Counted from the first letter of the stretch, positions 1 through 8,767 are shown. The stretch is DNA of 44,867 nucleotides from Microcoleus sp. EPA2 (GCA_020882975.1 JAHRFD010000035.1:1453-46319); one strand, 5' to 3'. The notes: generated from the letters alone by a model not told the origin. Translations and numbers: made by a program.

Positions 1-1140
1 TGTGGGTGCGGTAATATCGGCAGTACGAGTCAATTGAGCGGCTGCGGTATTGCTATTACCAATGGTGTCAATGGCTGTAGCTGCGGGAATATCTACGGTG
101 ACATTGCCAGTGGCTGTTGGTGTAACTGTGAAATTATAAGTTGTACCAGTACCTGTGAATCCGCTAACAGTTCCGTTAGCAACAGTTACGTCAGTGTCGA
201 TAAATCCTGTGACGGTTTCACTGAAGGTTGCTGTGACTAAAAATGGTGCGTTTGTGTTGGTTGGTGATGCGGATGTGAGGGTTACTGTGGGTGCGGTAAT
301 ATCGGCAGTACGAGTCAATTGAGCGGCTGCGGTATTGCTATTACCAATGGTGTCAATGGCTGTAGCTGCGGGAATATCTACGGTGACATTGCCAGTGGCT
401 GTTGGTGTAACTATGAAATTATAAGTTGTACCAGTACCTGTGAATCCGCTAACAGTGCCGTTAGCAACAGTCACGTCAGTGTCGATAAATCCTGTGACGG
501 TTTCGCTGAAGGTTGCTGTGACTAAAAACGGTGCGTTTGTGTTTGCGGGTGATGCGGATGTTAATGTGACATTTGGCGGTGTAATGTCGGCAGTGCGAGT
601 TAGTTGGATGGCTGCGGTATTGCTATTACCAACGGTGTCAGTGGCTGTAGCGGCGGGAATATCTACGGTGACAGCGCCCGTAGCAGTGGGTGTAACTGTG
701 AAACTATAAGTTGTACCAGTACCTGTGAATCCACTAACAGTTCCGTTACCAACAGTCACGTCAGTGTCGATAAATCCTGTGACAGTTTCGCTGAAGGTTG
801 CTGTGACTAGGAATGGTGCGTTTGTGGTGGTTGGTGATGCGGATGTTAAGACAACAGTAGGCGGTGTAATATCCGCCGTGCGAATAAGTTGGGCGGCTGC
901 GGTATTGTTGTTACCTGCTGTATCTGTGGCTGTAGCTGCGGGAATATCTACGGTGACATTGCCAGTTGCAGTTGGTGTAACTGTAAAACTATAAGTTGTG
1001 CCAGTACCTGTAAATCCGCTAACAGTGCCGTTAGCAACAGTCACGTCAGTGTCGATAAATCCTGTGACAGTTTCGCTGAAGGTTGCTGTGACTAAGAATG
1101 GTGCGTTTGTGGTGGTTGGTGATGTTGATGTGAGGGCAAC
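1..1140 (-). repeat. Four tandem 285-bp repeats encoding Ig-like domains
   Basis: The period is 285 bp (95 codons), with units at about 1-285, 286-570, 571-855 and 856-1140. Units 1 and 2 differ at only a few bases over the part I compared; units 3 and 4 differ slightly more. The array probably continues left of the window. Such near-identity points to recent duplication or gene conversion. Confidence 0.9.
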
Positions 1141-3213
1141 TGTTGGTGCAACGGTATCGATAACTATGGCTTTGCTGCCGCCGAGGGAGTTGGCTGTGGC
1201 TAAAGTGGGGAGGGTTAAATCGGCATCCGCAGTCAAACTATCTTTAATTGTGCCGCCGTTGAGGGTGAGGGCAGTTGTGGCGAGATATTGTAAGTCGAGG
1301 GATGTGTCTCCGGCTTGCACTAAATAGTTGAAGGTGAGGGCTGTACCGCCACTACCACTAGCATAGGTGGCAAATTGGTCGGTTGTGCCGGTTTCTAGTT
1401 GCAGTCGGGGCGTGCCGGTGACGTTGACAGCAGCATCGAAGGTGACGGTGATGGCAATAGTGGAACCGACACCGTAGCTGCCGTCGGGGGTGGTGGCGGT
1501 GACAGCGGTAACTTTGGGGTTGGTGTTGAGCAGGATGGAGACATCGTTGCTGTTGGCGTTCGCCACAGCTAAGTCTGGTTTGCCGTCGCCGTTGATGTCG
1601 CCGATGCTGACGGAGAAGGGGATAGCGCCAGTAGGGAAGGTGACTTGGGGGGCGAAGGTGGGGGTGGCGGCTCCGGTGGGGGTGGTGTTGAGCAGGATGG
1701 AGGCGGTGTTGCTGTTGAGGTTCGCCACAGCTAAGTCTGGTTTCAAGTCGCCGTTGATGTCACCGATGCTGACGGAGGTGGGGGTAAAGCCAGTAAAGAA
1801 GTCTACTTTGGCGGCGAAAGTGGGGGTGGTGGCTCCCGTGGGGGTGGTGTTGAGCAGGATGGAGGCGCTGCTGCTGCCGGCGTTCGCCACAGCTAAGTCT
1901 GGTTTGCCGTCGCCGTTGATGTCGCCGATGCTGACGGAGTAGGGGAAAGCGCCAGTAAAGAAGTCTACTTTGGCGGCGAAAGTGGGGGTGGTGGCTCCCG
2001 TGGGGGTGGTGTTGAGCAGGATGGAGGTGGTGTTGCTGTCGCGGTTCATCACAGCTAAGTCTGGTTTCAAGTCGCCGTTGAAGTCGCCGATGCTGACGGA
2101 GATGGGGCCATTGCCAGTAGGGAAAGTGACTTGGGGGGAGAAAGTGGGGGTGGCGGCTCCAGTGGGGGTGGTGTTGAGCAGGATGGAGGCGCTGCTGCCG
2201 GAGTTGTTCGCCACAGCTAAGTCTGGTTTGCCGTCGCCGTTGATGTCGCCGATGCTGAGGGAGAAGGGGCGAAAGCCAGTAGGGAATTCAACTTGGTTGG
2301 CAAAGGTGGGGGTGGTGGCTCCTGTGGCGGTGGTGTTGAGCAGGATGGAGGCGCTGCTGCCGGAGTTGTTCGCCACAGCTAAGTCAGGTTTCAAGTCGCC
2401 GTTGAAGTCGCCGATGCTGACGGAGATGGGGTTAGTGCCAGTTGGGAAGTCAACTTGGGTGGCGAAGGTGGGGGTGGTGGCTCCCGTGGGGGTGGTGTTG
2501 AGCAGGATGGAGGCGCTGCTGCCGGAGTTGTTCGCCACAGCTAAGTCAGGTTTCAAGTCGCCGTTGAAGTCGCCGATGCTGACGGAGATGGGGCCATTGC
2601 CAGTAGGGAAAGTGACTTGGGTGGCGAAGCCTAGTACGCCACTGTAGTTGTTGAGGGTGGTTTCGGTGAGGGCTAGTTGGGGCGCTTTAGAAGATGGGGG
2701 GATGAGTTGAGGGATGTCCCAACTGCCACCGAGTGCGCTGTTACCTGTAGGTTGGGAGTTGGCGCTGATGTTTGCGCCTGTGAGTTGGTGCAGTTGAGTC
2801 AGGAATTGGTTTCCTCTGTCTCCGGCTGCTACGTTGCATCCATATAATATGATGTTGGCGTTGTCAGTGAGGCTGTTGCGCCACTGTTGGAATTGGTAGC
2901 TGTAGTTTTGGATATTGCTGCTGTTGAGTTCTGTTGTGCCTAGGTACAGGCTGCCAGAATCTCCGTGGGTGATGATGTGGAGGGCTGCGATGCCTGTATG
3001 CTGAGCTAGGACTGTGGTGATTTGCTCTACGGCATCGGGCTGGTTTTTGAGAATGTAGGTGGCGGTGTGGGGTTTGATGCCCTGGGCTATCTGCTGGCTA
3101 TCGGGTATTGTGGGGTCAAGGATGACTATTTCTGTGGGCTTGTTGCTGGTGCAGGAATTGGAACTACCGATATTTTTGTTTATGGAATGGTTAATTTGAG
3201 GTAGAGTTTTCAT
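1..3213 (-). CDS. Giant DUF4347 / FG-GAP / bacterial Ig-like surface protein (3' end outside window)
   Basis: The frame is open from ATG at 3213 to base 1 (1071 codons), so the C-terminus is missing. Residues about 28-165 are a DUF4347 domain with ITHG (His83) and LYGCNVA (Cys126). Residues about 196-570 hold seven 54-residue FG-GAP/VCBS repeats, each with a GD(I/F)NGD(G/L)KPDLAV core that resembles a calcium-binding propeller blade. A beta-rich module follows at about 571-690. Then come four 95-residue Ig-like repeats (Big_12-like; FSETVTGF, DTDVTV, NGTVSGF motifs) running off the window. Proteins of this make-up are secreted or cell-surface adhesins in filamentous cyanobacteria; function here is inferred from architecture only. 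No classical signal peptide and no clear Shine-Dalgarno are visible. A type I secretion signal, if present, would lie in the missing C-terminus. The next gene on this strand lies beyond a 661-bp repeat-rich spacer. Confidence 0.85.
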   Translation of the reverse strand, partial: MKTLPQINHSINKNIGSSNSCTSNKPTEIVILDPTIPDSQQIAQGIKPHTATYILKNQPDAVEQITTVLAQHTGIAALHIITHGDSGSLYLGTTELNSSNIQNYSYQFQQWRNSLTDNANIILYGCNVAAGDRGNQFLTQLHQLTGANISANSQPTGNSALGGSWDIPQLIPPSSKAPQLALTETTLNNYSGVLGFATQVTFPTGNGPISVSIGDFNGDLKPDLAVANNSGSSASILLNTTPTGATTPTFATQVDFPTGTNPISVSIGDFNGDLKPDLAVANNSGSSASILLNTTATGATTPTFANQVEFPTGFRPFSLSIGDINGDGKPDLAVANNSGSSASILLNTTPTGAATPTFSPQVTFPTGNGPISVSIGDFNGDLKPDLAVMNRDSNTTSILLNTTPTGATTPTFAAKVDFFTGAFPYSVSIGDINGDGKPDLAVANAGSSSASILLNTTPTGATTPTFAAKVDFFTGFTPTSVSIGDINGDLKPDLAVANLNSNTASILLNTTPTGAATPTFAPQVTFPTGAIPFSVSIGDINGDGKPDLAVANANSNDVSILLNTNPKVTAVTATTPDGSYGVGSTIAITVTFDAAVNVTGTPRLQLETGTTDQFATYASGSGGTALTFNYLVQAGDTSLDLQYLATTALTLNGGTIKDSLTADADLTLPTLATANSLGGSKAIVIDTVAPTVALTSTSPTTTNAPFLVTATFSETVTGFIDTDVTVANGTVSGFTGTGTTYSFTVTPTATGNVTVDIPAATATDTAGNNNTAAAQLIRTADITPPTVVLTSASPTTTNAPFLVTATFSETVTGFIDTDVTVGNGTVSGFTGTGTTYSFTVTPTATGAVTVDIPAATATDTVGNSNTAAIQLTRTADITPPNVTLTSASPANTNAPFLVTATFSETVTGFIDTDVTVANGTVSGFTGTGTTYNFIVTPTATGNVTVDIPAATAIDTIGNSNTAAAQLTRTADITAPTVTLTSASPTNTNAPFLVTATFSETVTGFIDTDVTVANGTVSGFTGTGTTYNFTVTPTATGNVTVDIPAATAIDTIGNSNTAAAQLTRTADITAPT
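1522..2655 (-). repeat. Seven tandem 162-bp repeats encoding FG-GAP blades
   Basis: The motif GTTGAGCAGGATGGA recurs near 1525, 1687, 1849, 2011, 2173, 2335 and 2497, a strict 162-bp (54-codon) period. Each unit encodes one FG-GAP/VCBS blade. Seven blades would match a complete seven-bladed propeller; that last point is inference. Confidence 0.88.
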
Positions 3214-3366
3214 GATTTTTGCTTTTAATGTAGTTCGTGGTTTTTGAGTCGGGATATGCCCCCGATTTGATGCTGGTTTGTGATATTTCTACCTGGTGGT
3301 GGATGACACTCGCCGATCGTGATGAGTAATACAGGACTTTTGAGGTATGTGAGGTACATAGTTGTT

Positions 3367-3634
3367 GTAGGGACACGGCGCCGTGCCCATTTGTGTCAAC
3401 TTAAGCTTTTAGTCCGCCAAGTTTTCTCGCTCACCCGCCAAGTCCGCCAGGGGTTAAAACCCCTGGCTCAAAGCTAAAGTCCTCTGAAGAGGACTAATGA
3501 GTTTAAAATTTTTCTTCTCAGTCCTCTTTAGAGGACTTTCGCTTTGAGACAGGGAATTCATTCCCTGTCGGACTGTCGGACTGTCGGTTTAAGCTTAAGT
3601 TGACACTCCGAAAGGCTAAAGGAAGTGTCCCTAC
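3367..3634. repeat. MITE-like nested inverted repeat in a 661-bp gene-free stretch (3214-3874)
   Basis: A perfect 15-bp inverted repeat (TGTCAACTTAAGCTT at 3394-3408, its complement at 3591-3605) bounds 212 bp. It is nested inside a 10-bp pair GTAGGGACAC / GTGTCCCTAC (3367-3376, 3625-3634). Inside are smaller palindromes (GGGGTTAAAACCCC; AGTCCTCT/AGAGGACT). A related inner core recurs at 36092-36193. No transposase is present, so it looks like a non-autonomous element. The rest of 3214-3874 shows no gene. Confidence 0.7.
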
Positions 3635-3864
3635 GGGATAGTGATAGTACCTATAAACCTGGGATACGCTGTATCAAATCCGTTAGCATCGGAATGATAT
3701 TAATCAAAAGGGCAAGGAAGATACTTCTAACCGGGACAAGGACTCGAAACCTTTGTTTTGTAGGACTTACGCATTAATATTTCGTCTGAATTCCGTTAAC
3801 CTGTGTATCAATTTATTCCCTAACAAGATTTATATCTTGCTGCTTCCTGGTTGCGCTAGCCAAA

Positions 3865-3886
3865 TTGCGAAAGATTAGTTTCGCAA
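3865..3886 (-). terminator. Hairpin overlapping the AraC-family stop codon
   Basis: TTGCGAAA (3865-3872) and TTTCGCAA (3879-3886) form an 8-bp stem with a 6-nt loop that contains the stop codon of the regulator. The following T-tract on the minus strand is short (TTT), so terminator function is uncertain. Confidence 0.35.
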
Positions 3887-4798
3887 AATGTCTGAAGGCT
3901 TTTTCCCAAAATGCTGCTGGAAATATTTTGTAAAGCGACTAGGATTGTAAAAGCCATATTCAAACGCAATTTCCGTAATCGTTTTGTTGCTCTCGATTAA
4001 CTCCGTATGAGCGGCTTCAAGTCGAGCATTTCGCAAGAATTGACTGGGAGAAACACCGTAATAACGAGCGAATGCTGTTTGCAAAGAACGATTGCTACAG
4101 TTCATGGCGGAAGCAATTTCTGCAATTGTCAGGTCTTTTTTCATATTTGCTCGGATGTATTCGGCCGCCTCTCGCACGCGGGCGATCGAGATTTCGGATA
4201 CTTTAATAATCGATGGTTCTAAAGTGTTGTAAGATGAACCTTGGACTAAGGTAGAAAAAATAGCGGTTTCTAAATTGTCAATTACCAGTGGATGTCCGTT
4301 AGTGTCAATCAAATTCGACAGCGTTATGACCAGTTGATATAGCGATCGACCGTAAACAGTAGTGCGATCGATAACTTGCAGTAGGTTAGGACGTTCAATG
4401 GATTTGTCAAGATACTTGCTCATTTCAGTTAAAAATAGAGCTTCATCTATATAAATTGATATTCCGCTGTATTTGGCTGAGTGCTGAAGACGGGTTAGTT
4501 CGACTCCCGACTGACTTATCACCACATTTCGATCGTTCATGAGGAATTCGTTAGACCCAACTTTCAATAAATGATCGCCGTTAAAAAATGTGAAACCTAT
4601 TTTTCCTGGAGAAGTATATCCTGCGGTATATGTACTCCCAGCTTCCCAAAGAACACTCACGAACTCGAAGTTTTTTAATTTAGCAAACCGCCATTGAATT
4701 TTATAATCTTTGGAATAGGCAATATGTTTAGTAAGAGTCGATACTTGCTTAATATATATCTCTGGATCGTTGATTTCAATATTTAAATCCCAGACCAT
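3875..4798 (-). CDS. AraC-family transcriptional regulator
   Basis: This 307-residue protein has the standard AraC/XylS layout. Residues about 1-190 form a ligand or sensor domain of the AraC-binding-like type (QHSAKYSGISIYID around 106-119). Residues about 210-305 form the double helix-turn-helix domain. The latter shows the recognisable IAEIASAMNCSNRSLQTAF first helix-turn-helix, the YYGVSPSQFLRNARLEAA linker, and the ITEIAFEYGFYNPSRFTKYFQQHFGKKPSD second one. The family binds DNA, usually activating a neighbouring gene in response to a small molecule. No obvious target adjoins it: on one side lies the giant surface protein gene on the same strand, on the other a divergent TIGR03032 gene 384 bp away. 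Ligand unknown. The ATG at 4798 follows AT-rich sequence without a strong Shine-Dalgarno. Confidence 0.92.
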   Translation of the reverse strand: MVWDLNIEINDPEIYIKQVSTLTKHIAYSKDYKIQWRFAKLKNFEFVSVLWEAGSTYTAGYTSPGKIGFTFFNGDHLLKVGSNEFLMNDRNVVISQSGVELTRLQHSAKYSGISIYIDEALFLTEMSKYLDKSIERPNLLQVIDRTTVYGRSLYQLVITLSNLIDTNGHPLVIDNLETAIFSTLVQGSSYNTLEPSIIKVSEISIARVREAAEYIRANMKKDLTIAEIASAMNCSNRSLQTAFARYYGVSPSQFLRNARLEAAHTELIESNKTITEIAFEYGFYNPSRFTKYFQQHFGKKPSDILRN

Positions 4799-4899
4799 TA
4801 TTAAATCCCCATATTTTACACCTACAATAAATTATATCAATTATGTGTAAATATTTATACTTGTCTGGGGTATTTTACGGGAATTATCTCAGGTTGAGG

Positions 4900-5160
4900 T
4901 GGGGGCGGGTTTGTGAGATTCTGGGTTTTAGGACAATACAGTTCAGATAAGACAGATCCCCCCCAGCCCCCCTTAAGAAGGGGGGAGCAAGAGTCTCAAA
5001 GTCCCCCTTCTTAAGGGGGATTTAGGGGGATCTAGACTTCGATACAAACGAGTTGCTTGGGGGCGGGTTTATGAGATTGTAGGTTGTAGGCAATTATGGT
5101 TGGTGAACCCTTCGGCTAAGCTCCCTTCGGCTAAGCTCAGGGCATCGCCCGCCCCTACGG
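4900..5160. repeat. Dispersed GC-rich repeats filling the 384-bp spacer 4799-5182
   Basis: Two copies of the GGGGGCGGGTTT element (near 4903 and 5059) flank a long foldback: AGATCCCCCCCAGCCCCCC from 4954 pairs with the sequence ending GGGGGATCT at 5033. Close to the downstream gene lies a tandem CTTCGGCTAAGCTC duplication (about 5110-5140). The GGGGGCGGGTTT element recurs at about 24013 and 25337. Nothing coding is seen. Confidence 0.7.
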
Positions 5161-5182
5161 GAATGTAAATTTTACAGATTCT

Positions 5183-6244
5183 ATGAATAACGACACAAAT
5201 GTCAATACAGTCGAAGAACATGAGATTTTTGGCGATCGCGATTTGCCATCTTGGTTAACCGAACAACGAATCAGCCTTGCTTGCACTACTTATCAAACGA
5301 GCAGGTTGATGTTAATCGGCGCTGCGTCAGAAACCAACAGAATCTCGGCTTTTTGGCGAATATTCGATCGCGCAATGGGACTTTACTGCACAGCGGAACG
5401 CCTGTATCTAAGCTCAAAATATCAACTCTGGCAATTAGATAACGTGTTGGCTGCGGGTGGACAACATCAAGGTTACGATCGCCTTTACGTCCCTCGCATC
5501 GCCCACACCACAGGAGATATCGACATTCACGATATCGCTGTCGATAAAAATAATCAAATCATCTTTATTAGTACGTTGTTTAATTGTATCGCTACTTTGA
5601 GCGATCGCCACAGTTGCAAACCTCTCTGGAAACCGCCGTTTATCTCACAATACATCAACGAAGACCGCTGTCATCTCAACGGTTTGGCGATGGTGGATGG
5701 GGAGGCGAAATATGTCACGGCGTCGAGTCAGTCGGATGTGGTGGATGGCTGGCGCGATCGCAGAAAAAACGGCGGTATAGTGATTGATGTCGCATCTAAT
5801 GATATCATCGTTACGGGATTGTCAATGCCGCATTCTCCTCGCTGGTATCGAGATAAGTTGTGGTTGCTGAATTCCGGGAGAGGGGAATTTGGTTATGTGG
5901 ATTTAGAGACAGGGAAATTTGTGGCCATTACCTTTTGTCCGGGATATGTGCGAGGACTGGCTTTTTGGCAAAATTGGGCAATTGTTGGACTCTCGAAACC
6001 GAGGGGTGGTGACAACACTTTTAGCGGTTTAGAGTTGGATGAGTTGTTATTAGCAAAGGATGCTGAGGCTCGGTGTGGGATGATGGTGATTGATTTGACT
6101 ACTGGTGCGATCGTGCATTGGTTGCGCTTTGAAGGAATTGTCACGGAATTGTATGATGTGCAGGTGATTTCGGGAGTGCAAAAGCCGATGGCTTTGGGTT
6201 TTCAAACGGAGGAAATTGCTCAGTTAATTACTTTGGAATTTTAA
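5183..6244 (+). CDS. TIGR03032 / DUF4915 family protein
   Basis: The 353-residue product matches the TIGR03032 family (DUF4915), whose biochemical role is unknown. Recognisable family segments are the N-terminal WLTEQRISLACTTYQTSRL, the MGLYC..RLYLSSKYQLWQL stretch, YVPRIAHTTGDIDIHDIAVD, LNGLAMVDGEAKYVTASS, GIVIDVASNDIIVTGLSMPHSPRW, LWLLNSGRGEFGYVD and FCPGYVRGLAF. The pattern of short strands separated by Gly/Asn/Asp turns suggests a beta-propeller. No signal peptide or membrane helix is visible, so it is probably cytoplasmic. In cyanobacteria relatives often occur near TPR or glycosyltransferase genes, but here it stands alone between repeats and a terminator. Start ATG at 5183 lies after a repeat-derived sequence, with no clear Shine-Dalgarno. 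Confidence 0.88.
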   Translation: MNNDTNVNTVEEHEIFGDRDLPSWLTEQRISLACTTYQTSRLMLIGAASETNRISAFWRIFDRAMGLYCTAERLYLSSKYQLWQLDNVLAAGGQHQGYDRLYVPRIAHTTGDIDIHDIAVDKNNQIIFISTLFNCIATLSDRHSCKPLWKPPFISQYINEDRCHLNGLAMVDGEAKYVTASSQSDVVDGWRDRRKNGGIVIDVASNDIIVTGLSMPHSPRWYRDKLWLLNSGRGEFGYVDLETGKFVAITFCPGYVRGLAFWQNWAIVGLSKPRGGDNTFSGLELDELLLAKDAEARCGMMVIDLTTGAIVHWLRFEGIVTELYDVQVISGVQKPMALGFQTEEIAQLITLEF

Positions 6245-6277
6245 CCGCAGATGGATGGGGATGAATCCAACATAGCT

Positions 6278-6310
6278 AAAGCCCGAACTTCTTGAGGAAG
6301 TCCGGGCTTT
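6278..6310. terminator. Bidirectional terminator-like hairpin between convergent genes
   Basis: AAAGCCCG ... CGGGCTTT with an inner ACTTC/GAAGT stem and a small loop; A-runs and T-runs on the two sides let it serve both the TIGR03032 gene (+) and aroF (-), which converge here. Confidence 0.7.
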
Positions 6311-6340
6311 AATAGCGATCGCCCTAATTAACTCAATAAC

Positions 6341-7399
6341 CTACACTAAAGCAGGTACTTGCGGCCAACGTTTCATGACTTTCCCAATTACCGCCAATTC
6401 TTCCATCAATTTGTCGAACTGATCCGGTGTCAAAGATTGTGGCCCATCAGACAAAGCTTTTTTGGGATTTGGGTGCACTTCAATCATCAGGGAATCAGTA
6501 CCAGAGGCGATGGAAGCAAAGGCCATGGAAGGTACAAACTGGGCCCAACCGGTGCCGTGACTGGGGTCAACCATAATTGGTAAGTGAGTCAGAGTTCGCA
6601 ACACAGGAACCGCAGACAAATCTAGCGTATTTCGGGTATATTGCCGGTCATAGCCGCGAATGCCGCGCTCGCACAAAATCACGTTGGGATTGCCCGCTGC
6701 CATGATATACTCAGCAGCCATCAACCATTCTTCAATAGTTGCAGAAATCCCACGCTTCAACAAAACTGGCTTGTCTTGTGCTCCGACTTTTTTCAATAGG
6801 GAGAAATTCTGCATATTTCTGGCCCCGACTTGAACTACATCGGCTACTTCCACGATCGCACTTAAGTCCGCCGCATCCATAACTTCGGTAATAATTCCCA
6901 AACCGCTAGCTTCCCGCGCCGCGGCTAACAGCCCCAAAGCACTCTCGCCGTGTCCTTGGAAAGCGTAGGGAGAAGTTCTCGGTTTGTAAGCTCCACCACG
7001 CAGAAAATGAGCGCCAGCAGCTTTCACCCGCATTGCCGTTTCGACAATCATTTCTTCGTTTTCGACGGAACAAGGGCCTGCTACGACCGCGATCGGGTGA
7101 TTTAAGCCGATCGTCACAGTTCCCAGGGGAGTAGCCACTTCTACGGCGCTTGGTTCTCCTTGGCGATATTCCAAGCAAGCCCGCTTGTAGGGTTTTTCCA
7201 CTCGCAATACTTCCTCAATCGAGGTGCTCATTTCCCGAAGCTGCATCGGTTCGAGCTCAGCGGTGTCACCTACTAAACCGATGACAACTTTGTAGCGTCC
7301 CACTATTTTTTCTGGGGACAAACCCCAGTTGGTGCGGAGTTCTGCGTCTAGGCGATCGATCTCGGCTTCTGGAGTACCGGCTTTCATTACAATAATCAT
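6341..7399 (-). CDS. aroF: 3-deoxy-7-phosphoheptulonate synthase (DAHP synthase, type I beta)
   Basis: This enzyme condenses phosphoenolpyruvate with erythrose 4-phosphate, the first step of the shikimate pathway to aromatic amino acids. The 352 residues divide into an N-terminal ferredoxin-like regulatory domain (about 1-75, starting MIIVMKAGTPEAEID), as in the Thermotoga-type enzymes, and a TIM barrel. Barrel motifs seen: VAGPCSVE, LRGGAYKPRTSPYAFQG, IITEVMD, VQVGARNMQNFSLL, PVLLKRG, ILCERGIRGYD and MVDPSHGTG. These carry the Cys, Lys, Arg, Glu, His and Asp residues expected for metal and substrate binding. The N-terminal domain mediates feedback by aromatic amino acids in studied relatives. 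The gene ends close to the shared terminator at 6278-6310. The name aroF follows cyanobacterial usage. Confidence 0.96.
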   Translation of the reverse strand: MIIVMKAGTPEAEIDRLDAELRTNWGLSPEKIVGRYKVVIGLVGDTAELEPMQLREMSTSIEEVLRVEKPYKRACLEYRQGEPSAVEVATPLGTVTIGLNHPIAVVAGPCSVENEEMIVETAMRVKAAGAHFLRGGAYKPRTSPYAFQGHGESALGLLAAAREASGLGIITEVMDAADLSAIVEVADVVQVGARNMQNFSLLKKVGAQDKPVLLKRGISATIEEWLMAAEYIMAAGNPNVILCERGIRGYDRQYTRNTLDLSAVPVLRTLTHLPIMVDPSHGTGWAQFVPSMAFASIASGTDSLMIEVHPNPKKALSDGPQSLTPDQFDKLMEELAVIGKVMKRWPQVPALV

Positions 7400-7445
7400 A
7401 TTTCTTTTGCCTTCTCTCTTGGGCTAAACACGGATTATGACACGG

Positions 7446-7660
7446 ATTGACTGTTGGCTGTTGACTGTTGACTGTTGACCAATGACTGTTGACCAATGAC
7501 TAATGACTAATGACCAATGACTAATGACCAATGACTAATGACCAATGACCAATGACTAATGACCAATGACCAATGACTAATGACCAATGACTAATGACCA
7601 ATGACTAATGACCAATGACTAATGACTAATGACTAATGACCAATGACTAATGACTAATAA
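7446..7660. repeat. Short heptamer tandem array (TGACYAA type)
   Basis: About 215 bp built from 7-bp units, first GACTGTT, then a mixture of AATGACC and AATGACT. It abuts the PAM68 stop codon and fills the gap to aroF. It resembles the short tandemly repeated repetitive (STRR) sequences known in filamentous cyanobacteria. There are no spacers, so it is not CRISPR. Confidence 0.9.
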
Positions 7661-8137
7661 CTAACTTTTTGATTTAGCCGATCGCCATCCTTCTCGCATC
7701 CGTCCAAAATTGGTATTAAATTCTTCCCAACCCATAACACTTCCTGAAATTTCTTCATCCCAGGAAGCCGACAGGACTCCGTAACTCAATCCTAGTACAC
7801 CCAAACCAAAACAACCCATACTTACTAACAATACCGCTGTGTTTGGTAAATCAAACAAGCCTTTGCTGACTATCAAATAGCTCACAAAAAATGTCGCAAT
7901 TCCCAAGAGTGTCGGTACACCACAAAATACCGCTATGCGGGATATCATGCGCTTGCTGACTACTTCTGGGATAGATGGGTCCTGTTTTTTCGTTTGGCTG
8001 GCTTTGGGCTGCTTATCGGCAGGATTTAGTTCTAATGCTGTGTTTGTTAGTTCCGCTTGGGCGGGTTTTTTAGGGTTTTTTTTACGATTTTTTGCCGGTT
8101 CAAAGGGGAGGCGCTGGCGGGGTGGTTCGGAGGACAT
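7661..8137 (-). CDS. PAM68-family protein (DUF3464), photosystem assembly factor
   Basis: The 158-residue protein has a Lys/Pro-rich cytoplasmic N-terminus (PPRQRLPFEPAKNRKKNPKKP), two membrane helices (about 76-98 and 105-127) joined by a short turn, and the conserved tail SASWDEEISGSVMGWEEFNTNFGRMREGW. This layout is that of PAM68. The plant protein and its Synechocystis homologue are needed for early photosystem II assembly and for making chlorophyll-binding CP47. It is expected in the thylakoid membrane with both ends in the cytoplasm or stroma. The gene lies 253 bp downstream of rpsO on the same strand; whether the two are co-transcribed cannot be told, because a terminator-like hairpin sits at 8312-8332. 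ATG at 8137 follows AAAATATGT-like sequence without a strong Shine-Dalgarno. Confidence 0.92.
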   Translation of the reverse strand: MSSEPPRQRLPFEPAKNRKKNPKKPAQAELTNTALELNPADKQPKASQTKKQDPSIPEVVSKRMISRIAVFCGVPTLLGIATFFVSYLIVSKGLFDLPNTAVLLVSMGCFGLGVLGLSYGVLSASWDEEISGSVMGWEEFNTNFGRMREGWRSAKSKS

Positions 8138-8311
8138 ATTTTATAGCAGAAGGAATCAGGAATCAGGAACAATAGAAATCCTACTATGTATAGTAATAGT
8201 TTCAGCGATTCAGAACGTCCTAACCGTCTTGGTGGTTTCTCTATTTTCCAGGGGGCATTTCAGACATTTATTCTGACATTTATTCAATAGGCATCTCCCA
8301 AAACTCTTGTC

Positions 8312-8332
8312 GGGTAGGCATTTTACCTGCCC
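8312..8332 (-). terminator. Hairpin downstream of rpsO
   Basis: GGGTAGG and CCTGCCC form a 7-bp stem (one G-U pair) with a 7-nt loop about 60 bp after the rpsO stop. The U-tract is poor, so partial termination or 3'-end protection is as likely as full termination. Confidence 0.35.
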
Positions 8333-8390
8333 TTAACTGATTTTTATTGAGATGACTAATGAATATTGTCGCAAATTTGGGCTTTGGTGT

Positions 8391-8660
8391 TTAGCCGCGG
8401 ATGCCTAGACGGGCAATTAATGCTTTGTAGCGCTCAACATTTTCCTTTTGCAGGTAAGCCAGGAGGCGCTTGCGGCGGCCGATCATCATCATCAAACCAC
8501 GGCGAGAAGCGAAGTCTTTTTGGTTGATTTTGAGGTGGGCGCTGAGTTTGCTGATGCGATCGGTCAGCATTGCGACTTGAACATCTGGCGATCCGGTATC
8601 GGTTTCATGGGTTTGGTAGTCGCCCATGATTTCTTGCTTGCGTTGTTGTGTAAGAGCCAT
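8391..8660 (-). CDS. rpsO: 30S ribosomal protein S15
   Basis: The product has 89 residues, the normal length for bacterial S15, and shows the family's signature features: ETDTGSPDVQVAMLTDRI near residues 19-36, LSAHLK, the DFASRRGLMMMIGRRKRLL block that contacts 16S rRNA, and the YLQKENVERYKALIARLGIRG tail. S15 is a primary binder of the 16S rRNA central domain and is essential for 30S platform assembly. In many bacteria it represses its own translation through a 5' leader structure; I could not identify such a structure here. PAM68 follows on the same strand and ruvA lies further downstream of the repeat at 8768-8836. Confidence 0.98.
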   Translation of the reverse strand: MALTQQRKQEIMGDYQTHETDTGSPDVQVAMLTDRISKLSAHLKINQKDFASRRGLMMMIGRRKRLLAYLQKENVERYKALIARLGIRG

Positions 8661-8767
8661 GAATTGATTTTAGGTTTTTTTGTACTATCTCACAATCCCT
8701 GATTATATCACAGGGGAACCACAAACGATCAAATTTGCGATCGCACTTGCGAGATTAGTCATCGAGG

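Noticed and set aside
1..1140. CRISPR or satellite DNA from the 285-bp periodicity
   Set aside because: The repeats are in frame with a long minus-strand coding region and encode Ig-like domains.
7446..7660. CRISPR-like array
   Set aside because: Units are 7 bp without spacers; no cas genes nearby.
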